5,542 bases of DNA from Polyangium sp. (in: bacteria) (GCA_025450955.1 JANWLJ010000184.1:1-5542), one strand, 5' to 3'; counted from the stretch's first letter, positions 1-5,542 are shown. Notes: generated from the sequence alone by a model not told the origin. Made by a program: numbers and translations.

Positions 1-296
1 GCGTCCGCGCCGTGACACGAGAGACACTCGGTCGACGTATAGGCGAGATGATCGGCCGGAGCATCCTTCGTCGCCGCGCACGCCGGGTTGTAATCGCACG
101 GCCAAAAACCGCCCGGCTCACAGACGAGCGCGGCGTCACCGGCGGCGTCGAAGGCGGCATCCGGGACGCTCGCATCCGGAACGCTCGCGTCCGCGACGCT
201 CGCGTCCGCGCCTCCGTCGTGGCCGGGTCCAGAGCTCGGGGGAGAGCAGGCGGTGACGCACGCCAACAGCGCGACGACACCTGCCTCACGTTTCAC
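1..296 (-). CDS. Putative c-type cytochrome lipoprotein, N-terminal part (runs off left edge)
   Basis: The reading frame opens at GTG (296-294) and stays open to the window edge, giving 98 complete codons. The first 17 residues (MKREAGVVALLACVTAC) look like a lipoprotein signal peptide. The lipid-attachment Cys is probably C17 (VTAC), with C13 (LLAC) as the alternative. A low-complexity linker at about residues 28-56, rich in Asp, Ala, Ser and Val with repeated DASV units, follows as a likely flexible tether. A Cys-containing segment comes next (C59, C67, C73). Residues 91-95 read CLSCH followed by Gly, which is the CxxCH signature for covalent haem c and resembles the start of a class I cytochrome c domain. 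The start overlaps the stop of the upstream lipoprotein gene by four bases (GTGA), so translational coupling is likely. No good Shine-Dalgarno site stands before it. The C-terminus, including any axial methionine or further haem motifs, lies outside the window. The gene and lipoprotein calls are fairly firm. Haem binding rests on one motif. Confidence 0.75.
   Translation of the reverse strand, partial: MKREAGVVALLACVTACSPPSSGPGHDGGADASVADASVPDASVPDAAFDAAGDAALVCEPGGFWPCDYNPACAATKDAPADHLAYTSTECLSCHGAD
165..209 (-). repeat. Three tandem copies of a 15-bp unit coding for DASV-type linker
   Basis: Three consecutive 15-bp units occupy 165-179, 180-194 and 195-209 (plus-strand form near gacgctcgcgtccgc) and differ at only a few positions. 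The length is a multiple of three, so the array lies in frame in the left-edge lipoprotein. On the minus strand it encodes pentapeptides of the form [A/P]-D-A-S-V. The flanking protein sequence (PDAAF, DAAGD) suggests more decayed copies. This is probably a replication-slippage product that sets the length of the tether between the lipid anchor and the folded domain. Confidence 0.75.
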
Positions 297-1744
297 TGGA
301 TCTGACTCTCGCAACACCCATTCGAGCAGGTCTGGCCCGTCGGACAGCTCTGACCGCTGCCACACTCTTGAATGCCCTGAGGGCACTGCAGGTAGTTCTG
401 AATCTCGCCGCCGCCGAGCTCGTAGAGGTAGGTTCCGCTCGTCGCCCAGAAGTGGTTCAGCGCCCCGAAGCCCATGCCCTCCACCGGCGAGCTGGTGGTG
501 TCGTTGTACTTGAAGAGGTTCACCTGGGTCCAACCTTGCGGGCCCTTCTGATACTGCGCGATGAAGTCCGAGGTCATGTCGCTCACGTAGACGTACTGCT
601 CGCCGGTGCCCGGCGCGACGACGACTTCCATGCCGTCCATGTGGCTTCCGGCGAGGTTCGGGTACTCGAACTCGGCGACCCAGCTCATGGTCACCGGGTC
701 GTACGAATAGATCCGGCGCACGGTGCTGCCCACATACCAGCGGCCATCCGCATCGCCGTGTCCCATGACCTGGACCGACAGATTCAGACTGGGCGGCACC
801 AGCACGCTCACGGCGTCGGTGGCGAGCATGAACTCACTGATCTGGCCCATCGCGCCGAGCAGGTCCACCCGGTCCGCTTGCGCGTAGATCTCGGCGGCGG
901 AGGCCGACCCGAGCGGAACCATGTCCGCGGCCTTGGTCCAGGTCTTCACCAACGTGAGCGTCCGCTGCTCGATGGGACCGGTGTTGGCCGGGTTGTCGGG
1001 GTGCTGGTTCGGCTCGAGCTTGCCGTCGCCGTCGGAATCGAGGAGCGTCACTTTGTATTGATCGAGGTTGGTCGAGCCGCGGTTGACATAGATGTAGTCG
1101 CCGTAGGAGTCGACGTCGTAGCCGCCGAGGAACGCGGAGCTGCCGGTCTGGAACACCGCGAACTGATAATAGGTGCCGGTTGGAGCCGTTCCGCCGGTTG
1201 GGGTCAGCGTCACGCACGTTCCGGTCTGCTCGTCGCACTTCTGGCCTGTCGTCGGGTCACAGGTGGTGCCGGTGGGGGTCCACCCCGAGGGCGGATTGCA
1301 CTGTTCGATCGCATTGCCCGCGCAGTGAAAGTCACCCGCGTTGCACGAGGTGCGGCAGGCGCCGCTCGCGCAACCGAACTGGCAGGGCGTGACCTTCTGC
1401 CACAGTCCGTCTGAACCGCACGCCTGCACGTCGTCCGCTCCCAAGCACTGACCGCTGCCGGGGGGACAGACGCCGACGCACATGCCGGCGTTGCAGGCGT
1501 TGGGGCACTGCATGACGTCGATCCACTGACCGTCGCTCGAGCAGCTTTGGGCGACGTTGGCGCTGCAGCGCAGATCCCCGGACGAGCAGGCGGCGGAGCT
1601 CATATCCAAGGTGGGGCCGCCGTCGAAGGTGCCGCCCGGGGCGCCGTCCTGCCCGCCGGTGCTGTGGTTGCTGCACGCGGCGAAGCCGGCGAGCGCGAAG
1701 AGACCGACGACGGAGCAGGCCCAGCGAGACATGCAAGGTTTCAC
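293..1744 (-). CDS. Cysteine-rich modular lipoprotein with probable beta-rich C-terminal domain
   Basis: The product is 483 aa from GTG 1744, chosen because GGAGG at 1757-1753 stands 8 nt upstream. An in-frame TTG at 1759 and ATG at 1732 fit that site worse. A short basic N-terminus and hydrophobic stretch end in GFAAC (C24), a slightly atypical lipobox, so an outer or inner membrane lipoprotein is likely. A Gly/Asp/Ser-rich linker follows. Next come three six-cysteine modules at residues 53-89, 93-130 and 134-177. The first two share the spacing C-x6-C-x7/8-C-x11-C-x3-C-x4-C with a conserved DGxW. Residues 190-453 are rich in aromatic beta-strand motifs (YIYV, RWYVGS, YVYVSD, TYLYEL), which suggest a propeller-like domain. 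They contain DSDGDGKLE (236-244), similar to a calcium-binding loop. A second Cys-rich tail covers residues 454-478. No enzymatic motif is recognised. The role may be surface binding or adhesion, or partnership with the coupled CxxCH lipoprotein downstream. The exact family is not recognised. Confidence 0.88.
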   Translation of the reverse strand: MKPCMSRWACSVVGLFALAGFAACSNHSTGGQDGAPGGTFDGGPTLDMSSAACSSGDLRCSANVAQSCSSDGQWIDVMQCPNACNAGMCVGVCPPGSGQCLGADDVQACGSDGLWQKVTPCQFGCASGACRTSCNAGDFHCAGNAIEQCNPPSGWTPTGTTCDPTTGQKCDEQTGTCVTLTPTGGTAPTGTYYQFAVFQTGSSAFLGGYDVDSYGDYIYVNRGSTNLDQYKVTLLDSDGDGKLEPNQHPDNPANTGPIEQRTLTLVKTWTKAADMVPLGSASAAEIYAQADRVDLLGAMGQISEFMLATDAVSVLVPPSLNLSVQVMGHGDADGRWYVGSTVRRIYSYDPVTMSWVAEFEYPNLAGSHMDGMEVVVAPGTGEQYVYVSDMTSDFIAQYQKGPQGWTQVNLFKYNDTTSSPVEGMGFGALNHFWATSGTYLYELGGGEIQNYLQCPQGIQECGSGQSCPTGQTCSNGCCESQIQ

Positions 1745-1752
1745 GGCATACG

Positions 1753-1757
1753 CCTCC
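1753..1757 (-). promoter_or_regulatory. Strong ribosome binding site GGAGG deciding a GTG start
   Basis: GGAGG reads on the minus strand 8 nt before the GTG at 1744 and about 20 nt before the ATG at 1732. This spacing favours the GTG start of the cysteine-rich lipoprotein and rules out the TTG at 1759, which overlaps the site. It lies in the 49-bp gap after gluQ, so this gene can be translated independently of gluQ. Confidence 0.7.
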
Positions 1758-1793
1758 AACGTTTATCGTCGCCCACGTCACTTCCGGCGTCAA

Positions 1794-2744
1794 CTACTGA
1801 ACGACGTCGGGAGCGAGGCGGGTCGGCTCGCGCGAAAGACGGGCGAGCGCGAACGAAGGAACGAGCGCGCGCGGCGGAATCTCGACGCCGGGCGCAACCA
1901 GGCCGAGCGTCGCGGCGAGGATTCCAATCACCCGCTCGGACGAGAGGCCGCGCTCGCGGAGCGCGCGGACGCCGATCGCGCCGTGGCGCTTTCCGAGGCG
2001 CGTGCCGTCGGGGCCGAGCACCAGCGGCACGTGGAAAAAACGCGGGGGCGAAAGGCCGAGCGCGCGATAGAGCAGGAGCTGGCGCGCGGTCGAGCCGAGG
2101 AGATCGTCGCCGCGCACCACGTCGGTGATCTCCATCTCCGCGTCGTCGACCACCACCGCGAGCTGGTAGGCGAAAATGCCGTCGGCGCGGCGGAGGACGA
2201 AGTCACCGACGGTGTCGTGCACCGAGTCGGCCTGCGCGCCGCACACGCCGTCGGTCCAGGCGAGCGTCTCCGGCTCGACGCGCAGCCGCACCGACGGCGC
2301 GCGGGTGGCTGTTCGCGCGGCGACCTCGCTCCTCGAGAGCGCGCGGCAGGTGCCGGGATAGCGCGGGCCGTCGTCGGCGGGACCGTGCGGCGCTTGCGAG
2401 GCGCGCTGCACCTCGGCGCGCGAGCAGAAGCAGAAGAAGGCGCGGCGCTCGTCGAGCAGGCGATCGAGCGCGGCCTGATAGCGCGCGCGCCGCTCCGATT
2501 GGCGATAGGGCGCAAACGGCCCGCCTCGATCCGGCCCTTCGTCCCAGGTTAGCCCGAGCCAGGCCAGATCCTCGAGGATGCGCGCCTCGGCGCCGGGGAC
2601 GGTGCGCGGCCCGTCGAGATCTTCGACGCGCACCACGAACGCGCCGCCGCTTGCGCGCGCGGCCAGCCAGGCGCACAGCGCGGTGCGCGCTCCACCGAGA
2701 TGCAGATCTCCCGTCGGAGAGGGGGCGAATCGCCCGCGATACAT
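1794..2744 (-). CDS. gluQ: Glutamyl-queuosine tRNA(Asp) synthetase
   Basis: GluQ attaches glutamate to the queuosine base at position 34 of tRNA(Asp). It is a truncated glutamyl-tRNA synthetase paralogue that modifies the anticodon rather than charging the 3' end, and it acts in the cytoplasm. The 316-aa product is close to the family's usual size of about 300 and lacks the C-terminal anticodon-binding domain of full GluRS. RFAPSPTG (residues 5-12) and HLGG (15-18) form the HIGH signature. RVEDLD (39-44) is the conserved ligand loop. C105, C107, Y129 and C133 (CFC then YPGTC) match the CxC...YxxxC zinc site of E. coli YadB. GDFVLRRADG (180-189), AYQLAVVVDDA (192-202) and TDVVRGDDLL (207-216) are family signatures. 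The KMSKS-like loop is the variant RLGKR (249-253). The start at 2744 fits the conserved N-terminus; an upstream extension would lie inside ychF. The ATG shares one base with the ychF stop (TGATG) and no clear Shine-Dalgarno site is seen, so termination-reinitiation is likely. Confidence 0.95.
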   Translation of the reverse strand: MYRGRFAPSPTGDLHLGGARTALCAWLAARASGGAFVVRVEDLDGPRTVPGAEARILEDLAWLGLTWDEGPDRGGPFAPYRQSERRARYQAALDRLLDERRAFFCFCSRAEVQRASQAPHGPADDGPRYPGTCRALSRSEVAARTATRAPSVRLRVEPETLAWTDGVCGAQADSVHDTVGDFVLRRADGIFAYQLAVVVDDAEMEITDVVRGDDLLGSTARQLLLYRALGLSPPRFFHVPLVLGPDGTRLGKRHGAIGVRALRERGLSSERVIGILAATLGLVAPGVEIPPRALVPSFALARLSREPTRLAPDVVQ

Positions 2745-3856
2745 CAGACGTTGAAGCGGAAGTGCGCGGTGTCGCCGTCGCGCATCACGTACTCCTTGCC
2801 CTCGATGGCGAGCTTGGCGGCGGCGCGGCAGGCGGCCTCGGAGCCGAGCTTGACCAGATCTTCCCACCAGATGATCTCGGCCTTGATGAAGCCCTTTTCG
2901 AAGTCGGTGTGAATGACCCCGGCGGCCTGCGGCGCGCGCGTGCCCTTCGGGATGGTCCAGGCGCGCACCTCGGTCTCACCGGCGGTGAAGTAGGTGATGA
3001 GGCCGAGGAGATCGTAGCCGGTGCGCACCACTTTATGGAGGCCCGGCTCGTCGAGCCCCAGCGAGGCGAGAAACTCGGGCTGCTCGCTCTTGTCGAGCGT
3101 CGAGATCTCGGCCTCGGCGGCGGCGCTGATCACCACCACCGGCGCCTCCTCGGCGGCGGCCACCTTGCGCAGCGCTTCGACGTGAGGATCTTTTCCGGCG
3201 AACGCGCTCGCGAGCTGCGCCTCTGCGACGTTGGCGACGAAGAACACCTTCTTCGAGGTGAGCAGGTGCAGATCGCGGATGAGCTCGCGCTCCTCGTCCG
3301 AGAGCGGCTGCGCGCGCACCGGCTTGCCGTCGTTCAATCCGGCGGCGATCCGTTGGCAGAGGTCGAGCACCAACTTTTCGGTCTTGGCCTCGGGCCCCTT
3401 CATCGCTTTTTGCGCGCGCTGGATCCGCTTGTCGAGCGACTCGAGATCTTTGAGCCCGAGCTCGGTGTCGATGGTGGCGACGTCGGAGGCGGGATCGATC
3501 CGCCCCTCGACGTGGACCACGTTGCCGTCCTCGAAGCAGCGGACCACGTGCGCGATCGCGTCGACCTCGCGGATGTTGGCGAGGAACTGGTTGCCGAGCC
3601 CTTCGCCCTTGGAGGCGCCGCGCACCAGCCCGGCGATGTCGACGAACTGAAGCGTGGTCGGCACCACCTTCTTCGGCTTGATCACCCGCGCCAGCTCGTC
3701 GACGCGCCGATCGGCCACCGGCACCACGCCCACGTTCGGCTCGATGGTGCAGAAGGGATAGTTGGCGGCCTCGGCCTGCTGCGTCGCCGAGAGCGCGTTG
3801 AAGAGGGTGGACTTGCCGACGTTGGGAAGCCCGACGATGCCGCACGCGAAACCCAT
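2744..3856 (-). CDS. ychF: Redox-regulated P-loop ATPase YchF (OLA1/Obg-like family)
   Basis: YchF is a conserved TRAFAC-class P-loop protein that binds ribosomes, prefers ATP over GTP and is linked to stress and translation control. The 370-aa product is close to the usual 363. Walker A is GLPNVGKST (residues 9-17). The [10 protein letters not shown] switch I region is at 34-43. The G3 motif [20 protein letters not shown] spans 73-92. NVAE (209-212) sits at the G4 position in place of NKxD, which agrees with the family's relaxed base specificity and ATP use. The central helical segment is at about 130-200. The C-terminal TGS domain (about 280-370) contains [11 protein letters not shown], the RAWTI strand and [18 protein letters not shown]. 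The ATG at 3856 is the only sensible start, because an in-frame TAA lies five codons upstream (3871-3869). No strong Shine-Dalgarno site is visible. It is the first gene of the minus-strand string and its stop overlaps the gluQ start by one base. Confidence 0.97.
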   Translation of the reverse strand: MGFACGIVGLPNVGKSTLFNALSATQQAEAANYPFCTIEPNVGVVPVADRRVDELARVIKPKKVVPTTLQFVDIAGLVRGASKGEGLGNQFLANIREVDAIAHVVRCFEDGNVVHVEGRIDPASDVATIDTELGLKDLESLDKRIQRAQKAMKGPEAKTEKLVLDLCQRIAAGLNDGKPVRAQPLSDEERELIRDLHLLTSKKVFFVANVAEAQLASAFAGKDPHVEALRKVAAAEEAPVVVISAAAEAEISTLDKSEQPEFLASLGLDEPGLHKVVRTGYDLLGLITYFTAGETEVRAWTIPKGTRAPQAAGVIHTDFEKGFIKAEIIWWEDLVKLGSEAACRAAAKLAIEGKEYVMRDGDTAHFRFNV

Positions 3857-3887
3857 GTGCGCGATTCGTTACCACAGTCGCCTTTCG

Positions 3888-3916
3888 TTGACCACCGCCC
3901 GTAGCTCGATTACCGT
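3888..3916 (+). promoter_or_regulatory. Candidate sigma70-type promoter for the lipoprotein/SCP2 gene pair
   Basis: TTGACC (3888-3893) matches five of six positions of the -35 consensus. It is followed after 17 bp by TACCGT (3911-3916), which keeps the three most conserved -10 bases (T, A and final T) but not the middle. Transcription would begin near 3923, leaving a leader of about 34 nt that contains the GAGGAGG ribosome site. The -10 match is weak and chance occurrence is possible. Confidence 0.35.
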
Positions 3917-3940
3917 CCCCAAAGCGGTCCGTGCCGCCGC

Positions 3941-3947
3941 GAGGAGG
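3941..3947 (+). promoter_or_regulatory. Ribosome binding site GAGGAGG deciding the lipoprotein start
   Basis: GAGGAGG ends directly against an ATG at 3948, which is too close to serve it. It lies 9 nt before a second in-frame ATG at 3957. The second ATG is therefore the preferred start, and both give the same signal peptide apart from three residues. Confidence 0.65.
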
Positions 3948-3956
3948 ATGCCCGGG

Positions 3957-4919
3957 ATGCCCGGAATCAAATCGGTCCTGCGTGTGACCCTGCTCGGCCT
4001 GGCGCTCGTCGCCTCCGCGTGCGCGCACAAGGCGTTGCCGCCTCCCGCTCCAGCCCCGCCGCCGCCTCCGCCGCCGCCGTCCGGCGATCTGCTGCGTTTG
4101 AAGGCGCAGCCCGGCGCGATCAGCCACGGGCAGGTCCACGTCACCGTCGAGACCGACGTCGCCGGGGCGCAGGGCGGCCACTCCGCGTCGCGGCACGTCG
4201 AGCTCGGGTTCGACTTCAGCGACGAAGAGAAGGTCCAGGCGGTCGCGCCCGACGGCACCCAGACGATCACCGCCGGGCTGCTCAACGCGGTGGGGCACGC
4301 CGGGCCGGGCGCCAGCCAGGAGACGGTCGACAACGTCGCGCTCGCGCTCGACGAGGTGAAGGTCCGTTTTCAGCGCAGCCCGCGCGGCGAGGTCGACGCG
4401 CTGCAGATCTCCGGAGTGCGGCCGCCGCTCGAGGAGCAGACCGCGCGCACCATGCTGAACGCGCTCTATCTTGCGCAGCGCGGGCCGCTCCTCGACGACA
4501 AGCCGGTCCCGGTCGGCGGCACCTGGAAGATCTCGACCACCCTTCCGCCGTCGAGCGGCTTCACCGGCGTGGTCAGCTACCTCTACACCTACCTGCGCGA
4601 CTCGAGCGGCGTCTCGATGATCGGCTGCGACGGCAGCGTCGACGGCAAAGGCGGCGGCGGCGGGACTGCGCAGCAGATGAAGGGCTCGAGCACCGCGTCG
4701 TTGCGCTTCGAGCGCGAGAGCGGAGACCTGCTCAGCTCGACCGCCGACGCGACGGTGCAGCTCAGCCAGATGGTGCCGGCGCAGCAGGCGATCAAGACCG
4801 GCGTGCGCCAGCATGTGCGCGCCGAGTGGCGGCGGGTGCAGGAGGACCACGACAAGCCGGGCAACTACGTGATCGTGCCGGGAGCCGAGGACGCGCCCGG
4901 CGCCCCGGCGAACAAGTAG
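3957..4919 (+). CDS. Proline-rich lipoprotein of unknown function
   Basis: The product is 320 aa. The first 22 residues form a lipoprotein signal peptide: K5 and R9 flank a hydrophobic core ending in VASAC, with C22 as the probable lipidated residue. A proline-rich tether follows (residues 28-41) with eight consecutive prolines at 34-41. The folded part begins near residue 42. It has alternating beta-strand segments (QVHVTVETDV, RHVELGFDF), a helix-like LEEQTARTMLNALYLAQ segment and a PVPVGGTWKI motif (183-192). A glycine run is at 232-236. A late strand region has SASLRFERESGDLLSST-like character, and the tail is rich in Ala, Pro and Gly. The order of a first beta lobe, then 'PVxVGxxW', then a second beta lobe ending in a Gly-Asp-Leu-Leu-Ser-Ser-Thr turn resembles DUF6263-type bacterial lipoproteins. 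That resemblance is from memory and is not proven. Only 12 bp separate it from the SCP2-like gene, so co-transcription is likely. An extension upstream of 3948 would run into the ychF start region and lacks support. Confidence 0.88.
   Translation: MPGIKSVLRVTLLGLALVASACAHKALPPPAPAPPPPPPPPSGDLLRLKAQPGAISHGQVHVTVETDVAGAQGGHSASRHVELGFDFSDEEKVQAVAPDGTQTITAGLLNAVGHAGPGASQETVDNVALALDEVKVRFQRSPRGEVDALQISGVRPPLEEQTARTMLNALYLAQRGPLLDDKPVPVGGTWKISTTLPPSSGFTGVVSYLYTYLRDSSGVSMIGCDGSVDGKGGGGGTAQQMKGSSTASLRFERESGDLLSSTADATVQLSQMVPAQQAIKTGVRQHVRAEWRRVQEDHDKPGNYVIVPGAEDAPGAPANK
4056..4079 (+). repeat. CCG/CCT run coding for eight prolines
   Basis: Eight proline codons in a row (seven CCG and one CCT) encode residues 34-41 of the lipoprotein, preceded by PPPAPA. 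The stretch lies just after the lipid-attachment site, where a stiff extended tether would lift the domain from the membrane. Ribosomes stall on such runs without EF-P. Confidence 0.85.
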
Positions 4920-4925
4920 AAGGAG
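4920..4925 (+). promoter_or_regulatory. Ribosome binding site AAGGAG of the SCP2-like gene
   Basis: AAGGAG starts directly after the TAG stop of the upstream lipoprotein and stands 6 nt before the ATG at 4932. Position and strength confirm that start and point to a tightly packed two-gene operon. Confidence 0.75.
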
Positions 4926-4931
4926 ACCGAG

Positions 4932-5542
4932 ATGCCGACTGCGAATCGCCCCCCGAGGGACATCGACGCTCATCGCTTCTTCACCGAGTGGCTGCCGCGC
5001 GAGTTCGGCAGCGAGTTCGGGCCGGGCCGGCGCGCCGCGAGCGACATCACCGTCGCGGTGCACCTCGAGGGCGAAGGCGGCGGCCACTGGGTGCTCGACG
5101 TGCGCGGCAGCGTGCTCAGCGTGCGCGCGGCGGGGCAGCCCGGCCCCGATCCGGCGGTGACCATGCGGCAGAGCGTCGCCGACTGGCGCGCGGTCGCCCT
5201 CGGCGAAGAGGGCGCGATCGATCTGGCGCCGCCGCAGGCCTCGCCGCTCGACGTGCTGTTCGTCGATCCGGCGTCGCGGCAGGTGATGGCGGCGGTCAAG
5301 GGAACGGTGCGCTTCGAGGTGACCGGCTACAACGGCCGCACCTGGTGGATGCTGGTCAAGTTCGGGGCGCAGCCCGAGGCGAGCGATCCCGACGCCACCA
5401 TCGGCGTCGACGCCGAGACCTACGCGCGGATGCTCGCCCGTCAGCTCGCGCCGCCCGAGGCCTACTTTTCGGGAAAGATCGCGCTCAAGGGCGACACCGC
5501 GCTGGCGATGCAGCTCGGCATGGCGCTCCTGCCGCGCTTCAC
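4932..5542 (+). CDS. Tandem SCP2-type sterol/lipid-carrier domain protein, N-terminal part (runs off right edge)
   Basis: The frame from ATG 4932 is open to the window edge, giving 203 complete codons and two extra bases. No signal peptide or membrane segment is seen, so a cytoplasmic protein is likely. Two similar halves follow each other. The first (about residues 38-134) has HWVLDVRGSVLSV, DPAVTMRQSVADWRAVALGE (73-92) and AAVKGTVRFEVTG (120-132). The second (about 137-203) has TWWMLVKFG, DPDATIGVDAETYARMLA (152-169) and YFSGKIALKGDTALAMQL (178-195). Both show the SCP2 order: a strand, an acidic/Pro turn with a Thr-containing strand and helix, then a GK/KG strand, and in the second half GDxxLAMxL. 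SCP2 folds bind sterols, fatty acids or acyl-CoA in a hydrophobic tunnel; the ligand here is unknown. The gene lies 12 bp after a lipoprotein gene in a probable operon. The SCP2 call for the second half is firmer than for the first. Confidence 0.85.
   Translation, partial: MPTANRPPRDIDAHRFFTEWLPREFGSEFGPGRRAASDITVAVHLEGEGGGHWVLDVRGSVLSVRAAGQPGPDPAVTMRQSVADWRAVALGEEGAIDLAPPQASPLDVLFVDPASRQVMAAVKGTVRFEVTGYNGRTWWMLVKFGAQPEASDPDATIGVDAETYARMLARQLAPPEAYFSGKIALKGDTALAMQLGMALLPRF

Larger units (their letters stand above)
3857..3956. other. Divergent intergenic region between ychF and the proline-rich lipoprotein gene
   Basis: These 100 bp must hold the promoters of both divergent gene strings unless ychF is transcribed from elsewhere. 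On the plus strand a weak sigma70-like pair and a strong ribosome site are visible. On the minus strand TGGTCA (3894-3889) and TAACGA (3871-3866) are 17 nt apart but match the consensus poorly and would leave almost no leader before the ychF ATG. No convincing terminator or operator palindrome is seen. Confidence 0.6.

Noticed and set aside
12..305. Plus-strand 97-aa frame
   Set aside because: It is arginine-rich low-complexity sequence antisense to the lipoprotein/CxxCH gene, which has a signal peptide and a clear motif.
1009..1037. DSDGDGKLE as a full EF-hand or dockerin calcium site
   Set aside because: The first half of the loop fits, but the twelfth position is Gln rather than Glu/Asp and no second helix or paired loop is seen. 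It is noted only as calcium-loop-like.
368..1414. Plus-strand 348-aa frame
   Set aside because: It lies antisense to the cysteine-rich lipoprotein, has no recognisable domain, and its His/Arg/Val/Ala-rich composition is typical of GC-rich opposite-strand frames.
1762..1793. Possible minus-strand promoter TTGACG ... GATAAA after gluQ
   Set aside because: The spacer is 20 nt, too long, and the transcript would start within the GGAGG ribosome site of the gene it should serve.
1745..1793. Terminator between gluQ and the cysteine-rich lipoprotein gene
   Set aside because: Only short imperfect inverted matches (CGTC/GACG) are present and no T-run follows.
1557..2552. Plus-strand 331-aa frame (and overlapping 193-aa frame 1547-2128)
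   Set aside because: Both span two real minus-strand genes and the gap between them, and are Arg/Ala/Glu-rich without motifs.
2745..2867. N-terminal extension of gluQ to 2867
   Set aside because: The extra 41 residues are Arg-rich and lie inside the ychF TGS-domain coding region. The conserved GluQ N-terminus begins at the ATG at 2744.
2651..3904. Plus-strand 417-aa frame opposite ychF
   Set aside because: It mirrors the whole of ychF, whose protein motifs are unambiguous. Long antisense frames are expected in GC-rich conserved genes.
3762..3956. N-terminal extension of the plus-strand lipoprotein to 3762
   Set aside because: It would overlap the ychF 5' end and bury the signal peptide. 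The GAGGAGG site supports 3957.
3033..5087. Minus-strand 684-aa frame, the longest open frame in the window
   Set aside because: It runs antisense through the plus-strand lipoprotein and SCP2-like genes, then through ychF in a shifted frame. The product is Arg/Ala/Gly-rich with no domain, while the overlapped genes have ribosome sites and recognisable features.

Overview
The window is GC-rich, with G or C at most third codon positions. It carries two divergently transcribed gene strings separated by a 100-bp gap. Three of the six genes encode putative lipoproteins. These include a cysteine-rich modular protein and one with an Ala/Asp/Ser/Val repeat linker next to a CxxCH motif. That style of surface protein, together with the base composition, suggests a Myxococcota-like (former deltaproteobacterial) chromosome. 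This is an inference from style, not a marker-gene identification. No mobile element, CRISPR array, rRNA, tRNA or phage gene was seen.

Minus strand, read from 3856 down to 1: ychF (P-loop ATPase, 3856-2744) is followed with a one-base stop/start overlap by gluQ (glutamyl-queuosine tRNA(Asp) synthetase, 2744-1794). After a 49-bp gap with a strong GGAGG ribosome site comes a cysteine-rich lipoprotein with a probable beta-rich C-terminal domain (1744-293). It overlaps by four bases (GTGA) a GTG-started gene that runs off the left edge (296 to <1). That last gene encodes a lipoprotein with a short tandem repeat and a haem-c type CxxCH motif.

Plus strand: a 100-bp spacer with a weak candidate promoter leads into a proline-rich lipoprotein of unknown function (3957-4919). 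After 12 bp containing AAGGAG comes a gene that runs off the right edge (4932 to >5542). Its product looks like two SCP2-type sterol/lipid-carrier domains in tandem.

How the genes may work together: ychF and gluQ both act in the translation apparatus and are packed as a coupled pair. The two downstream minus-strand lipoproteins are probably a separate extracytoplasmic functional pair, possibly electron-transfer related, joined by translational coupling. The plus-strand pair combines an envelope lipoprotein with a probable lipid-binding cytoplasmic protein. There is no gene-free stretch over 300 bases. Nothing here amounts to a clearly new defence or mobile system. The most interesting points are the two coupled lipoproteins at the left edge and the lipoprotein/tandem-SCP2 pair at the right.
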